Source of the DNA: Mycobacterium sp. IS-1590
GTDB lineage: Bacteria > Actinomycetota > Actinomycetes > Mycobacteriales > Mycobacteriaceae
DNA: 64,000 nt
Direction: 5' to 3'
Assembly: GCF_001500025.1 (NCBI RefSeq)
Contig: NZ_LQIW01000015.1
Coordinates: forward strand, 1-64,000
In this document: piece by piece, positions 51,958-62,116 of the stretch
Layout: each line of letters opens with the position of its first letter
Numbering within the stretch: the stretch's first letter is position 1
Translations under genes and position numbers: made by a program
The notes under the pieces: generated by a model
The model's database searches: none
The model's input: only the letters and a program-made list of their open reading frames with translations
Told to the model about the DNA's origin: nothing

Positions 51958-52531
51958 CCCCGACCTCTCCATGCGCGGCAACGTGCTCATCCGCTCCTCG
52001 CGTGCGCGCCGCTTCACGCCGCTGGTCCAACCAGTTCTGCAGAATGCCCACCGCCGCCGCCTGGTCGATCACCGAGCGCTGCCCTCTGGCGCGAACACCG
52101 GCATCCCGCAGCGAGCGTTGAGCCACCACCGTAGTGAGTCGTTCGTCGGCCAGTCGCACCGGTGTCGGCGCGATCCGTGCGGCCAACGCGTCGGCCAACG
52201 CGACGGCGTCCTGGGCCGACGACCCTGATCGATCGGCGAGCGTGCGGGGCAACCCCACCACGACCTCCACCACGTCCAGGTCCTTGACCAACCCGGTGAG
52301 CCGCCGGATGTGCCGGTCGGAGCGGTCGCGACGGACGGTCTCGACCGGAGTGGCCAGGATGCCGTCGGGATCGCTGGCGGCAACTCCGATCCGCACGCTG
52401 CCGACGTCGATGCCGATCCGGCGGCCGCGCCCGGGATCCGGCGGGTTCAGTGAATCCCCGGGCCGATCCGGACGGCGGTCGTCTGAGGCCGCACGCGTGT
52501 GCGGATCGTCGTCCGTCGGTGTGGAATCCAC
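51950..52531 (-). CDS. ruvX: Holliday junction resolvase-like protein RuvX (YqgF)
   Basis: A 193-residue RNase H-fold nuclease implicated in rRNA processing or recombination. [26 protein letters not shown] holds the first catalytic Asp, [14 protein letters not shown] and [13 protein letters not shown] follow, and [13 protein letters not shown] supplies the last. About 35 disordered residues ([18 protein letters not shown]) precede the domain. GTG at 52531; frames beyond it run into alaS. Confidence 0.93.
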   Translation of the reverse strand: MDSTPTDDDPHTRAASDDRRPDRPGDSLNPPDPGRGRRIGIDVGSVRIGVAASDPDGILATPVETVRRDRSDRHIRRLTGLVKDLDVVEVVVGLPRTLADRSGSSAQDAVALADALAARIAPTPVRLADERLTTVVAQRSLRDAGVRARGQRSVIDQAAAVGILQNWLDQRREAARTRGADEHVAAHGEVGDD

Positions 52532-52535
52532 GCCG

Positions 52536-55232
52536 CTAGCCTCGGTCGATCTCTGCGCGGAGCGCGGCCAGTGCCGCGTCGATGCCTGCCGCCCCCTTGC
52601 CGGAACCCTGTGCCAGATCGACCTTTCCGCCGCCGCGGCCGTTGACCGCCGCACCCAACGTCTTCACCAGATCGTTGGCCCGGAAGCCGAGCTCTTGTGC
52701 GGCCGGATTGACCGCGACCACGAAGGGGACGCTGTCGTTCTCGCCCTCGGCGATCAACGCGACCACGGCGGGATCGCTGCCGAGCTTGCCGCGGACGTCG
52801 CCGACGAGCGTGCGCAGATCACCAGCCGACATGCCACTGGCCATGCGCTGCGCCACGAGACGGACCTTACCGACATGTTCTGCGCCCGCGGCGGCATTGG
52901 CTGCCGCGGCGCGGGCATTGGCCAGGCGCAGCCGGTCCAGCTCTTTTTCGGCCGCCCGCAGCCGCTCGACCAGGTTGGCCACCCGCGCAGGCACCTCGTC
53001 GGACGGCACCTTCAACGTCGAGGCCAGTCCCGCCATCAACGCACGTTCCTTGGCCAGGTGGCGGAACGACTCGAGGCCGACGTAGGCCTCCACCCGACGC
53101 ACACCGGAGCCGACCGACGACTCACCCAGGATGGTGACCGGACCGATCTGCGCGGAGTTGTGTACGTGGGTGCCGCCGCACAGTTCCAGCGAGAACGGTC
53201 CACCGATCTCGACCACGCGAACGTTTTCGGGGTACTGCTCACCGAACAGCGCTATCGCGCCCATCGCCTTGGCCTTGTCCAACTCGGTGGTGAACGTGTG
53301 CACCTCGTGGTCGGCTTCGACCGCCTCGTTGGTCACCTCTTCAATCTGGCTACGCTGTTCCTCGGAAAGCGGGCCCTGCCAGTTGAAGTCGAAACGCAGA
53401 TATCCGGGCCTGTTCAACGAGCCCGCCTGAACGGCATTGGGCCCCAGCACCTGCCGGAGCGCGGCGTGCACCATGTGGGTCCCGGAGTGTCCCTGCGTGG
53501 CACCGTGGCGCCATTTGGGGTCGACGGCGGCGACGACCGTGTCGCCCTCGACGAACTCGCCGGACTCCACGTGGACGCGATGCGACCACAACGTCTTCGC
53601 GATCTTCTGCACGTCGGTGACCGCCGCTTTGGCCGCGGTGGAGGCGCCCGAGCCGCTGATCGTGCCCTCGTCGGCGATCTGGCCGCCGGACTCGGCGTAG
53701 AAGGGGGTGCGGTCGAGGATCAACTCGACGCGGTCTGGCGGCGGGCCGCCCCCGTCGTGGCTGACGACGGGTACGCGCTCACCATCGACGAAGATCCCGA
53801 GAATCCTTGCTTCAGAAGACAACTCGTCGAATCCGGTGAATTCCGTCGGACCCGCGTCGACCAGGTCTCGGTAGGCCGACAGGTCCGAGTGCGCCTGCTT
53901 GCGGGCCGCGGCGTCGGCCTTCGCGCGTCGGCGCTGTTCGGCCATCAGGCCGCGGAAGCCTTCCTCGTCGACGGACAGCCCGTGTTCGGCCGCCATCTCC
54001 AACGTGAGCTCGATCGGGAAGCCGTAGGTGTCGTGCAGCGTGAACGCGTCGGAACCGGACAGCACCGTGGCGCCCTTGGCCTTCGTCGCGCCTGCCGCCT
54101 CGTCGAACAACCGCGAGCCTGCGGCCAGCGTCCGGTTGAACGCGGTCTCCTCGGCCACCGCGATGCGCTGGATACGGTCGAAGTCGGCGGCCAGTTCGGG
54201 GTAGGACGGGCCCATCGCGTCGCGCACGGTGGTCATCAGGTCGGCCATGATCGGCTGTTCGACGCCGAGCAGCTTCGCGGCGCGGATGATCCGGCGCAGC
54301 AGGCGGCGCAACACGTAGCCGCGGCCCTCGTTGCCGGGGCTCACACCGTCGCCGATGATGATCGCCGCCGTGCGGCTGTGGTCGGCGATGATGCGGTATC
54401 GCACGTCGTCGGTGTGGCTGCCCTGCCCGTAGCCGCGCGGGGCATGCGCGGCCACCAGGTCGATGGCCGGACGCAGCAGGTCGGTCTCGTAGACGTTGTC
54501 CACACCCTGCAGCAGGCAGGCCACCCGCTCGACGCCCATCCCGGTGTCGATGTTCTTGCGCGGCAGGGGCCCGAGAATCTCGAAGTCCTCCTTGGAGGTG
54601 CCCTCGCCGCGCTCGTTCTGCATGAAGACGAGATTCCAGATCTCGATGTAGCGGTCTTCGTTGGCGACCGGGCCGCCCTCGACGCCGTATGCGGGGCCCC
54701 GGTCGTAGTAGATCTCCGACGACGGCCCGCACGGTCCCGGAATGCCCATCGACCAGTAGTTGTCGGCCATCCCGCGACGCTGGATGCGCTCGGCCGGGAG
54801 CCCGGCGACCTCCTGCCACAGGGCCATCGCCTCGTCGTCGTCCAGGTAGACCGTGGCCCACAGCCGCTGCGGGTCCAGCCCGTAGCCCCCTTGTTCGACC
54901 GGGTTGGTCAGCAGCGTCCACGCGAACTCGATGGCGCCCTTCTTGAAGTAGTCGCCGAACGAGAAGTTGCCCGCCATCTGGAAGAAGGTGTTGTGGCGGG
55001 TGGTGATGCCGACCTCGTCGATGTCGGGTGTGCGGATGCACTTCTGGATGCTGGTGGCCCGCTTCCACGGCGGAGTCTGCTGCCCCAGGAAATAGGGCAC
55101 GAACTGCACCATGCCGGCGTTGACGAAAAGCAGATTCGGGTCGTCCAGTATCACCGAGGCGCTCGGCACCTCGGTGTGGCCCGCCTTCACGAAGTGATCG
55201 AGGAAACGCTTCCTGATCTCGTGTGTCTGCAC
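52536..55232 (-). CDS. alaS: Alanyl-tRNA synthetase
   Basis: An 898-residue synthetase. The class II catalytic core is clear ([53 protein letters not shown]). The editing domain has His582, His586, Cys685 and His689 (GHSGTHMVH and CGGTHVHN), so mischarged Ser and Gly can be cleared. The C-terminal DHHA1 region ([12 protein letters not shown]) is present. GTG at 55232 gives the family N-terminus, with AAGGA ten bases upstream. Confidence 0.98.
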   Translation of the reverse strand: MQTHEIRKRFLDHFVKAGHTEVPSASVILDDPNLLFVNAGMVQFVPYFLGQQTPPWKRATSIQKCIRTPDIDEVGITTRHNTFFQMAGNFSFGDYFKKGAIEFAWTLLTNPVEQGGYGLDPQRLWATVYLDDDEAMALWQEVAGLPAERIQRRGMADNYWSMGIPGPCGPSSEIYYDRGPAYGVEGGPVANEDRYIEIWNLVFMQNERGEGTSKEDFEILGPLPRKNIDTGMGVERVACLLQGVDNVYETDLLRPAIDLVAAHAPRGYGQGSHTDDVRYRIIADHSRTAAIIIGDGVSPGNEGRGYVLRRLLRRIIRAAKLLGVEQPIMADLMTTVRDAMGPSYPELAADFDRIQRIAVAEETAFNRTLAAGSRLFDEAAGATKAKGATVLSGSDAFTLHDTYGFPIELTLEMAAEHGLSVDEEGFRGLMAEQRRRAKADAAARKQAHSDLSAYRDLVDAGPTEFTGFDELSSEARILGIFVDGERVPVVSHDGGGPPPDRVELILDRTPFYAESGGQIADEGTISGSGASTAAKAAVTDVQKIAKTLWSHRVHVESGEFVEGDTVVAAVDPKWRHGATQGHSGTHMVHAALRQVLGPNAVQAGSLNRPGYLRFDFNWQGPLSEEQRSQIEEVTNEAVEADHEVHTFTTELDKAKAMGAIALFGEQYPENVRVVEIGGPFSLELCGGTHVHNSAQIGPVTILGESSVGSGVRRVEAYVGLESFRHLAKERALMAGLASTLKVPSDEVPARVANLVERLRAAEKELDRLRLANARAAAANAAAGAEHVGKVRLVAQRMASGMSAGDLRTLVGDVRGKLGSDPAVVALIAEGENDSVPFVVAVNPAAQELGFRANDLVKTLGAAVNGRGGGKVDLAQGSGKGAAGIDAALAALRAEIDRG

Positions 55233-55379
55233 GTCTGATACATCCTTGGAGTTTCGCTGGTACCTGCGACTATTCGACCGCACTACAGTACCGGTCGCGG
55301 TTGTCACGCCGAAAAGACAACGAACGGGCGGCGTCGGCAGTGCCCAGGTCAGACTCGGTCGGGTGTCACCGACGTCACG

Positions 55380-55769
55380 TCAACCGTCGATGAAGCTCAG
55401 TCGTACCTGGCGGTGCGGGTTGTCGCGGTTGAGGTCGACGAGCACGATGCTCTGCCAGGTGCCGAGCAACGGCTCGCCGTCCTGCACAGGAATCGTCACC
55501 GACGGCGACACCAGGGCGGGCAGCACATGGTCGGCGCCGTGTCCGGGCGAGCCGTGCGAGTGCCGGTAGCGATCGTCGCGCGGGAGCAGGTTCTCGAGGG
55601 TGTCGACGAGGTCGTCGTCGGAACCCGCACCCGTCTCGATGATCGCCACCCCGGCGGTTGCGTGCGGCACGAATACGCTGCACAAGCCGTCGCGGCGGCG
55701 ACTGCAGAAGGCGCGCACGTCGTCGGTCAGGTCGATGATCCGGCGCTGACCGGTCTCGATGTCGAGCAC
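55380..55769 (-). CDS. YjbQ/UPF0047 family protein (Rv2556c-like)
   Basis: A 129-residue beta-rich trimeric protein of the YjbQ family. Signature runs are VFVPHATAGVAIIETGAGSDDDLVDTLENLLP, YRHSHGSPGHGADHVLPALVSPS and LGTWQSIVLVDLNRDN, with conserved His and Asp. A weak thiamine-phosphate synthase activity is reported for some members. GTG at 55769 matches the M. tuberculosis length; GTG at 55781 is an alternative. No good Shine-Dalgarno for either. Confidence 0.88.
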   Translation of the reverse strand: MLDIETGQRRIIDLTDDVRAFCSRRRDGLCSVFVPHATAGVAIIETGAGSDDDLVDTLENLLPRDDRYRHSHGSPGHGADHVLPALVSPSVTIPVQDGEPLLGTWQSIVLVDLNRDNPHRQVRLSFIDG

Positions 55770-55849
55770 GTCGGTATCCACATCATCGAGGGTACGAGTC
55801 GCCTTCGATCGTCCATTGAATCGGCCTTCCACCAGGAGGAAGCTGAGAG

Positions 55850-56521
55850 GTGGTCCGGCGGCGCCGCTGGGGCGCTGCCCCGAGCAAAAGGGGGTCGGCC
55901 GTGTACGCACGCTCTACCACCGTCCATGCACGACCTGCGTCGATCGATGACGGCATCGCCTTCATCAGATCCGAGGTCATGCCCGCGCTGGAAGCGATGG
56001 ACGGATTCGTCGGCTTGTCGCTGTTGGTGGATCGAGAATCCGGCCACTGCATCGCGACCAGCGCCTGGGACTCCGACGACGTGTTGCGGACCAGCGCCGA
56101 GCGGGCGGCACCTCTGCGCGATCGCGCCGCCGAAATTCTAGGCGGTGAGGCGACCGTCGATCAGTGGCAGATCGGCGTCATGCACCGCGACCACCGCGCG
56201 GCCGAAGGCGCGTGCGTCCGGGCCACATGGCTGCGGCTGCCCCGTGAACACATCGCACGTTCGGTCGCGTTCTACAAGACCGATGTGCTGCCGGCCCTGG
56301 AAGCACTGGACGGGTTCTGCAGCGCCAGTTACCTGATCAACGCCGATTCGGGCCGCGCGGTGTCGTCGGCGACCTTCGACAGCCGAGACGCGATGGCGGG
56401 CAACCGCGAGCAGGCCAGGGAACTGCGCAACACCCGCACCCGCGAGCTCGGCGCCGACATCGTCGACGTGGGCGAGTTCGATCTGGCGCTCGCCCACCTC
56501 CGCATTCCCGAGATGGTCTGA
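55850..56521 (+). CDS. Rv2557/Rv2558-like protein with two ABM-like domains
   Basis: A 223-residue protein. GTG at 55850 follows AGGAGG. It contains two similar halves: one with [30 protein letters not shown] and SAWDSDD (from residue about 36), one with [31 protein letters not shown] and ATFDSRD (from about 140). Each looks like an antibiotic-biosynthesis-monooxygenase ferredoxin-like fold. M. tuberculosis has two tandem paralogues here, reported as starvation-induced; this window has one. Catalysis not shown. Confidence 0.85.
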   Translation: MVRRRRWGAAPSKRGSAVYARSTTVHARPASIDDGIAFIRSEVMPALEAMDGFVGLSLLVDRESGHCIATSAWDSDDVLRTSAERAAPLRDRAAEILGGEATVDQWQIGVMHRDHRAAEGACVRATWLRLPREHIARSVAFYKTDVLPALEALDGFCSASYLINADSGRAVSSATFDSRDAMAGNREQARELRNTRTRELGADIVDVGEFDLALAHLRIPEMV

Positions 56522-56599
56522 TCCGGTCCGCCTGACGATCCCGTTTATTGACGCCGGTGTCGGGGTATGTCAGCTGCACCCCGAGACCCTGGAGGAACC

Positions 56600-56911
56600 A
56601 TGACCGTCACCGGCATTCTCACCGCGATTCTCATTGGCGCAGTGATCGGCGTGCTCGCCCGACTGATCCTGCCCGGGAGGCAGCCCATCGGCATCATCGT
56701 GACCGTCCTCGTCGGCATCGTGTCGGCGCTGATCGGCACGGCGATCGCTCGAGCCCTGGGTCTTCCGACCGCCACCAGCGGCGTCGACTGGATCGAATTG
56801 CTCTGCCAGGTCGTCGTCGCCGTGATCGGCGTGGGCCTGGCGTCCGCGCTCATGGGCCGCAGGGGGCGCACCGGTATGACGGGCGGCCGTCGCGGCGGCG
56901 TGTTGCGATAG
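56600..56911 (+). CDS. GlsB/YeaQ/YmgE family stress-response membrane protein
   Basis: A 103-residue transglycosylase-associated protein with three helices (ILTAILIGAVIGVLARLIL, IIVTVLVGIVSALIGTAIARALG, LLCQVVVAVIGVGLASALM) and a Gly-rich, basic tail. ATG at 56600 follows GGAGG. Members are linked to general stress; precise function unknown. Confidence 0.9.
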   Translation: MTVTGILTAILIGAVIGVLARLILPGRQPIGIIVTVLVGIVSALIGTAIARALGLPTATSGVDWIELLCQVVVAVIGVGLASALMGRRGRTGMTGGRRGGVLR

Positions 56912-56924
56912 CGAAACCACCCAG

Positions 56925-56960
56925 GCGATCCCGGCTGCACCCCCCGGCGGCCGGGATCGC
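56925..56960. terminator. Perfect 11-bp stem between convergent genes
   Basis: GCGATCCCGGC (56925-56935) and GCCGGGATCGC (56950-56960) are fully complementary with a 14-base loop. It sits between the GlsB stop and the SRPBCC stop. No T-run on either side, as is common in mycobacteria, so it is a likely bidirectional hairpin terminator. Confidence 0.7.
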
Positions 56961-56977
56961 TGCTGTCACAGGGTTTG

Positions 56978-57451
56978 TCACAGGGTCTTCAACAATTCGT
57001 CGAGCTTTTCGTAGCCCTCGGTCATTCCACCCTCCATGCCGGAGGACAGCAGAGCGTCGCGGGCCTCGACATTCGGGCAGATCGACCGGCCGCGCAACCG
57101 GCTGCGGCCGCCGCCCAGATCCTCGAACCACAGGTACTCGATGTTGACCTGATCCGGCGCCCCGTCGAACTCGAACGTCTGCAGGATGAACTCGTTGCGC
57201 CGGACGGTGTGGAACGTTCCGTTGAAGCTGTACGCGCCGCCCTGGTCGGAGTGCACGTAGCGATATCCGCCGTGGCTCTTGAACTCCCACTCCTCGATCG
57301 TCATCTCCAGCCCGCGCGGGCCGAGCCACTGCTTGACCAGCTCGGGTTCGGCGTGGGCACGGAACAGCGCGTCCACGGGAGCGTCGAACTCCCGGGTGAA
57401 CTCCATGGCCAGGGTGTCCACGGGGGCCGTGAGATCCAGTGCGTTGCTCAT
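56978..57451 (-). CDS. SRPBCC (AHSA1-like) protein
   Basis: A 157-residue helix-grip protein: MEFTREFDAPVDALFRAHAEPELVKQWLGPRGLEM, GGYRYVH, and the closing GGMTEGYEKLDELL helix. This family often pairs with an ArsR regulator, as here (18 bp downstream of it). A hydrophobic ligand is likely; unknown. Confidence 0.9.
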   Translation of the reverse strand: MSNALDLTAPVDTLAMEFTREFDAPVDALFRAHAEPELVKQWLGPRGLEMTIEEWEFKSHGGYRYVHSDQGGAYSFNGTFHTVRRNEFILQTFEFDGAPDQVNIEYLWFEDLGGGRSRLRGRSICPNVEARDALLSSGMEGGMTEGYEKLDELLKTL

Positions 57452-57469
57452 GTGTCGGTTCCTTTCTCG

Positions 57470-57820
57470 TCAGGTTTCGGTCATCGGTGAAGTCTCGGTC
57501 AGCAGGGTGTCCAGCCGGCGATAACTGCGTTCGGCGTCGAGCCGGTACCGGTCGATCCAGGCGGTCAGCCGTTCGAGCGCAGCGGCGTCCAGGTGCACCG
57601 GCCTGCGCTGAGCCTCGCGGGTCCTGGTGACCAGTCCCGCGTGCTCGAGCACCTGAATGTGTTTGGACACCGCCTGTTTGGTGATCTCGAAAGGCTCCGC
57701 GAGCTCGTTGACCGTGGCCGGCCCCCGCGAGAGTCGCGCCACGATGGCCCGCCGTACGGGGTCGGCCAGCGCCAGGAAGGCGCGGTCGAGCGCTGAGTCG
57801 GCATCGTCATCACGCTCCAA
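57470..57820 (-). CDS. ArsR-family transcriptional regulator
   Basis: A 116-residue winged-helix protein: FLALADPVRRAIVARLSRGPATVNELAEPFEITKQAVSKHIQVLEHAGLV, then RRPVHLDAAALERLTAWI. No metal-binding Cys motif is present, so it is not a metal sensor of the classical type. TTG at 57820 is the only start in frame that keeps the domain, with AAGG seven bases upstream. Likely represses itself and the SRPBCC gene. Confidence 0.9.
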   Translation of the reverse strand: MERDDDADSALDRAFLALADPVRRAIVARLSRGPATVNELAEPFEITKQAVSKHIQVLEHAGLVTRTREAQRRPVHLDAAALERLTAWIDRYRLDAERSYRRLDTLLTETSPMTET

Positions 57821-57822
57821 TT

Positions 57823-57854
57823 ATCAACCTTTTACTTGATCAACTCAACAGTTG
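57823..57854. promoter_or_regulatory. Candidate ArsR operator, two adjacent inverted repeats
   Basis: ATCAA-N8-TTGAT (57823-57840) abuts CAACT-CAAC-AGTTG (57841-57854). They sit directly upstream of the ArsR start, where autoregulation would be expected. The region is AT-rich against the surrounding DNA. Confidence 0.5.
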
Positions 57855-57898
57855 AATACCAAGGTAAACACCGGTACGGGGTGTGTCAAGGGTGAAGT

Positions 57899-59227
57899 TC
57901 AGCGCTTGCGACGGATGATCGCGCGCAGCTTGTCGAGCCGCGTGGCGATCTCGCGCTCGGCACCGTGAGTTGTCGGCTGGTAGTAGTCGACGCCGACCAG
58001 CTCATCGGGTGGATACTGTTGCGGGACAACACCATCGGGGTCGTCGTGGCTGTACTGGTAGCCGACCGCGTTGCCCAGCTTCTCCGCGCCGGAGTAGTGG
58101 CCGTCGCGCAGATGCGGCGGCACCATCCCCGCCTTGCCGGCCCGGATGTCGGCCATCGCCGCCCCCAGCGCGGTGGTCACCGCGTTCGACTTGGGCGCCG
58201 TCGCGAGATGGACCGTGGCGTGGGCGAGCGTGAGCTGCGCTTCGGGCATGCCGATCAACTGCACGGTCTGCGCTGCGGCCACCGCGGTCTGCAGGGCGGT
58301 CGGATCCGCCATGCCGATGTCCTCGCTGGCCAGGATCATCAGCCGCCGCGCCACGAACCGCGGATCCTCCCCCGCCACCAGCATCCGGGACAGGTAGTGC
58401 AGTGCGGCGTCGACGTCGGACCCGCGGACCGACTTGATGAACGCGCTGATCACGTCGTAGTGCTGATCCCCGTCGCGGTCGTAGCGGACGGCGGCCTTGT
58501 CCAGCGACTGCTCGATGGTCTCGACCGTCACGGTCTCGCCCGCTTCGGCGGCGACCTCGAGCGCGGTCAGTGCCCGCCGGGCGTCGCCGGCCGACAGCGC
58601 GACCAGTAGGTCGACGGCCTCGTCGGTGACGGTGACCTTGCCGGCTAGTCCGCGAGCGTCGTCGATCGCGCGGCGGACCAACGTGCGCACGGCATCGCCG
58701 TCGAGGGGTTGCAGCTGCAGGATCAGCGACCGGGACAGCAGCGGGGCCACGACCGAGAACGACGGGTTCTCGGTGGTCGCGGCGACCAGGGCGACGACGC
58801 GGTTCTCGACCGCGGAGAGCAGGGCGTCCTGCTGCGTCTTGGAGAAGCGGTGCACCTCGTCGATGAACAGCACGGTCTGCTCGCCGTACGCGGCGGCCCG
58901 CCGGGCGACGTCGATCACCGCGCGCACTTCCTTGACGCCCGCCGACAGCGCCGACAGGGCCTCGAATCGGCGGCCCGTGGCTTGTGAGATCAGCGACGCC
59001 AGCGTGGTCTTACCGGTTCCGGGCGGACCGTAGAGGATGACCGAGGCCGCACCCGAACCCTCGACCATCCGGCGCAGCGGAGAGCCGGGCTGCAGCAGGT
59101 GATCCTGGCCGACCACCTCGTCGAGCGTGGCCGGACGCATCCGCACCGCCAACGGCGCCGACGCACCGACGGGCCCGGCCGCCGGCGTAGGGGCCTCACC
59201 GGGGACGTCGAACAGACCGTCGGACAC
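57899..59227 (-). CDS. rarA: Replication-associated recombination protein A (RarA/MgsA)
   Basis: A 442-residue clamp-loader-like AAA+ ATPase acting at stalled forks. [15 protein letters not shown], Walker [10 protein letters not shown], Walker [16 protein letters not shown], sensor ATTENPSF and the arginine region [11 protein letters not shown] are all in order. The C-terminal tetramerisation part ([32 protein letters not shown]) is complete. GTG at 59227. Confidence 0.96.
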   Translation of the reverse strand: MSDGLFDVPGEAPTPAAGPVGASAPLAVRMRPATLDEVVGQDHLLQPGSPLRRMVEGSGAASVILYGPPGTGKTTLASLISQATGRRFEALSALSAGVKEVRAVIDVARRAAAYGEQTVLFIDEVHRFSKTQQDALLSAVENRVVALVAATTENPSFSVVAPLLSRSLILQLQPLDGDAVRTLVRRAIDDARGLAGKVTVTDEAVDLLVALSAGDARRALTALEVAAEAGETVTVETIEQSLDKAAVRYDRDGDQHYDVISAFIKSVRGSDVDAALHYLSRMLVAGEDPRFVARRLMILASEDIGMADPTALQTAVAAAQTVQLIGMPEAQLTLAHATVHLATAPKSNAVTTALGAAMADIRAGKAGMVPPHLRDGHYSGAEKLGNAVGYQYSHDDPDGVVPQQYPPDELVGVDYYQPTTHGAEREIATRLDKLRAIIRRKR

Positions 59228-59247
59228 GCCTTCTGCTTACCACGCCG

Positions 59248-60084
59248 TCACGACGCGGGTTGCGTCACGAAGTCGATCAGCTCCTCGACCCGCCCGATCA
59301 GCGCGGGCTCCAGGTCGTTCCAGTCCCGCACCCGCCTGCGGATGCGCTGCCACGCCCGTGCGATGTCGGCCTGTCCGCTGGCGGGCCAGCCCAGAGCGCG
59401 GCAGACGCCGGTCTTCCAGTCGACGCCCTTGGGCACGACCGGCCACGCCTCGACGCCGAGCCGCTCGGGTTTGACCGCCTGCCAGATGTCGATGAACGGG
59501 TGCCCGACGACCAGCGTGTGCGGGCCGCCGGGGCCGCGCCGGACCGCGTCCGCGATGCGTGCCTCCTTCGACCCGGAGACCAAATGGTCGACGAGGACAC
59601 CGAGCCGGCGGCCGGGACCCGGCCGGAAGTCCTCGACGATTGCCACGAGATCGTCGACGCCGCCGAGGTGTTCGACGACGACGCCCTCGATCCGCAGATC
59701 GTCACCCCAGACCTGCTCGACGAGTTCGGCGTCGTGCCGGCCCTCGACATAGATGCGGCTGGCCAGCGCGACCTTGGCCCGCGCGTCGTGCACCGCGACG
59801 GACCCCGACGCGGTGCGGGTGCTCGTGGGTACGGCCCGGCGGGGCGCGGTCAGGATCACCGGCTTGCCGTCGATCAGATAGCCCGGCCCGACGGGAAACG
59901 GCTTGCGCCGGCCGTTGCGGTCCTCCAGTTCCATACGGCCGTACTCGATGCGCACGATCGCGCCGACGTATCCCGTCTGCGCGTCCTCGACGACCAGCCC
60001 GATCTCGGCCGGCTGTTCGGTGGAGCGCACCCTGCGCGGGTGCGGGTTGTCGGCCAGGATGTCGGAGCCGTATCGGTCAGCCAC
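59248..60084 (-). CDS. DUF3097 family protein with Toprim-like motifs
   Basis: A 278-residue actinobacterial protein. The N-terminal part (YGSDILADNPHPRRVRSTEQPAEIGLVVED) is a small beta domain. From about residue 110 the sequence SRIYVEGRHDAELVEQVWGDDL and RRLGVLVDHLVSGSKE resembles the Glu and DxD motifs of Toprim folds, suggesting nucleic-acid work. This is motif reading only. GTG at 60084. 20 bp upstream of rarA, so possibly co-transcribed. Confidence 0.86.
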   Translation of the reverse strand: MADRYGSDILADNPHPRRVRSTEQPAEIGLVVEDAQTGYVGAIVRIEYGRMELEDRNGRRKPFPVGPGYLIDGKPVILTAPRRAVPTSTRTASGSVAVHDARAKVALASRIYVEGRHDAELVEQVWGDDLRIEGVVVEHLGGVDDLVAIVEDFRPGPGRRLGVLVDHLVSGSKEARIADAVRRGPGGPHTLVVGHPFIDIWQAVKPERLGVEAWPVVPKGVDWKTGVCRALGWPASGQADIARAWQRIRRRVRDWNDLEPALIGRVEELIDFVTQPAS

Positions 60085-60158
60085 CGGGCGATCGTAGGGC
60101 CGCCGCTCGCCGACAGCCCACGACGGCGCGCCCGGGCGCGTCGGCGACAATGCGGAGC

Positions 60159-60959
60159 ATGACCGATCTCGCGCGATACGGACCCTGGGCGGTGATCGCC
60201 GGCGGCTCCGAAGGTGTCGGCGCCGAGTTCGCCCACCAACTTGCCGGCGCGGGAGTCCACCTCGTGCTGATCGCGCGCAAGCCCGAACCGCTCGAGCAGA
60301 CGGCAGAGGAATGCCGCCGCAACCGCGTGGAGGTGCGGACCCTCGCCGTCGACCTGACCTCCCCTGACGCGCTCGAGCGCACCGCGGCGATCACCGGTGA
60401 CCTCGAGGTCGGCCTGCTGATCTACAACGCCGGGGCCAACACCTGCAGCGAGCACTTTCTCGACGGTGACCTCGCCGACTTCCAGCGGGTGATCGACCTG
60501 AACGTCGGCACCATGCTCGCGCTGGTGCAGCACTTCGGCCGTCCGATGCGGGACCGTCGCCGCGGCGGCATCTTGATGGTGGGGTCGATGGCCGGCTATC
60601 TGGGCTCCGAGCGTCACACCGTCTACGGCGCGGTGAAGGCGTTCGGCCGGATCTTCGCCGAGAGTCTGTGGCTCGAATTGCGTGAGTACGGCGTCGACGT
60701 GCTCGAACTCGTCCTGGGCGTGACCCGCACACCGGCGATGGAGCGGGTGGGCTTGAACTTCGACGTGCCCGGTATGCGGGTGGCCGACCCCGCCGATGTG
60801 GCGCGAGAAGGTCTGGCGCAGTTGGCCAATGGACCGGTACATGTTGCTGGCGGCAACGCCGACGACGTCGCACGTCGCAACGACCCGGACCGCGCCAAGA
60901 TCGTGCTGCGCACGCACGAGTTCATGCAGAAACTGTTGGGTGCGAGGGGCACCCGATGA
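60159..60959 (+). CDS. Short-chain dehydrogenase/reductase
   Basis: A 266-residue classical SDR. Cofactor motif GGSEGVGAE is near residue 15, NAG near 90, Ser in MVGSMAGYLG and the catalytic YGAVK near 162. The RK after LVLIA suggests NADP(H). Substrate unknown. ATG at 60159 is preferred to ATG 60150; GGAG lies too close for a normal Shine-Dalgarno. Confidence 0.9.
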   Translation: MTDLARYGPWAVIAGGSEGVGAEFAHQLAGAGVHLVLIARKPEPLEQTAEECRRNRVEVRTLAVDLTSPDALERTAAITGDLEVGLLIYNAGANTCSEHFLDGDLADFQRVIDLNVGTMLALVQHFGRPMRDRRRGGILMVGSMAGYLGSERHTVYGAVKAFGRIFAESLWLELREYGVDVLELVLGVTRTPAMERVGLNFDVPGMRVADPADVAREGLAQLANGPVHVAGGNADDVARRNDPDRAKIVLRTHEFMQKLLGARGTR

Positions 60960-60994
60960 CCGAGCTGGCGACGGGTGTGGCTCCTCAACCGCCG

Positions 60995-61045
60995 CGAGCG
61001 ACCGCGGAATGACAAATTGTCGCGGCGTGTCGCGTGCAGACACGG
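60995..61045 (+). repeat. Intergenic repeat, copy 2
   Basis: Contains GAGCGACCGCG, a spacer, then CGCGGCGTGTCGCGTGCAGA and CACGG, closely matching the copy at 15664-15715 on the other strand. It lies between the SDR and the convergent metallopeptidase gene. Confidence 0.6.
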
Positions 61046-61047
61046 GC

Positions 61048-61085
61048 GCTCGCGGAGGTGGTGGAGGTGCTCGCGGAGGTGGTGG
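61048..61085 (+). repeat. 21-bp tandem duplication
   Basis: GCTCGCGGAGGTGGTGG occurs at 61048 and again at 61069, a head-to-tail repeat with a 21-base period just before the metallopeptidase stop codon (read convergent). Not coding. Confidence 0.7.
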
Positions 61086-61087
61086 GA

Positions 61088-62116
61088 CTAGGTCTGGGTG
61101 ATGTCGTCGACGACGGTGTGGATGAACCGCATCTTCTCGAGCACCGGCACAGGCAGCACGAACGGGTAGAGATCTTCCTTGCCCATCGACCGGTTCAGCA
61201 TGTTGAGTGCCCACGACAGCGGCAGCCACATCTCGATGATGGCATCGAAGCTGCTCGGCCCCAACACCTTTCGCTCGAAAGTCGCCGCCGCCGGCGCCAC
61301 GCCGAACGCGGCGGCGGTGTCGAGGGTGTCGCGGATGTGCAGGTAGTGCGCGAACGTCTCCGCCCAGTCCTCGGCCGGGTGCATGGTGGCGTATGAGGAG
61401 ACGTAGCTCTCCCCCCAGTTCGGGGGCGGACCGTCGTTGTAGTGGCGGTCCAGCGCGGCCTGGTAATCGGCGTCGGGGTCGCCGAACAGTTCGCGGAAGC
61501 GGGAGTCATATTCGGGCGACACGCTGATCAGGCGGTAGTAGTAATAGTGCCCGACCTCGTGGCGGAAGTGCCCGAGCAGCGTGCGGTACGGCTCGTCCAT
61601 CGCCTTGCGCAACTGCTCACGGTGCACGTCGTCGCCCTCGGCGAGATCCAAAGTGATGACACCGTTTTCGTGACCAGTGAAGACCTTTTGATGTTCGCTG
61701 GACAACAGGTCGAACGCCAGGCCGTAGTCGGGGTCCTCGTCCCGGCCGACGATGGGCAGCTTGAGTTCGTAGAGTTCGGCCACCAACCGCCGCTTGGCCC
61801 GCTCGGCGTCGGCGAACGCCGCGAGCGCTTTGGTGTCGGAATCCCGGGGCCGGGTGCGGGTGAGGCTGCACGACTCACACAGCTTGTGAATCGGACCCTT
61901 CTCCACCAGCCAATTGCATTCGGCAAGATGCATGTTCGCGCACAGCTGGTACTTCTCGCCGTCGACGAAACCGGTGTGGTTCTGCTCGTCGCCGGTGGCG
62001 ATGACCAACAGCGCCATGTCGTCGAGCGAGAACCCCAGCGGCCGACCGCACGACAAGCACAGTGAGTTCTCGAAGGCGAGGCGCTGCCCGCAGTTCGGGC
62101 ACAGGAAGTCACGCAT
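61088..62116 (-). CDS. Putative zinc-binding metallopeptidase (Rv2568c-like)
   Basis: A 342-residue protein. An N-terminal zinc ribbon (FLCPNCGQRLAFENSLCLSCGRPLGF) is followed by further Cys pairs (CANMHLAECNW, CESCSL) and a metallopeptidase core with HEVGHYYYY and a downstream acidic region EDWAETFAHYLHI. Peptidase activity is predicted, not shown. ATG at 62116 overlaps the transglutaminase stop by 8 bp. Confidence 0.87.
   Translation of the reverse strand: MRDFLCPNCGQRLAFENSLCLSCGRPLGFSLDDMALLVIATGDEQNHTGFVDGEKYQLCANMHLAECNWLVEKGPIHKLCESCSLTRTRPRDSDTKALAAFADAERAKRRLVAELYELKLPIVGRDEDPDYGLAFDLLSSEHQKVFTGHENGVITLDLAEGDDVHREQLRKAMDEPYRTLLGHFRHEVGHYYYYRLISVSPEYDSRFRELFGDPDADYQAALDRHYNDGPPPNWGESYVSSYATMHPAEDWAETFAHYLHIRDTLDTAAAFGVAPAAATFERKVLGPSSFDAIIEMWLPLSWALNMLNRSMGKEDLYPFVLPVPVLEKMRFIHTVVDDITQT

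Noticed and set aside
52134..55238. Plus-strand open frame of 1034 codons opposite alaS and ruvX
   Set aside because: Antisense of the complete alaS gene; no recognisable protein features.
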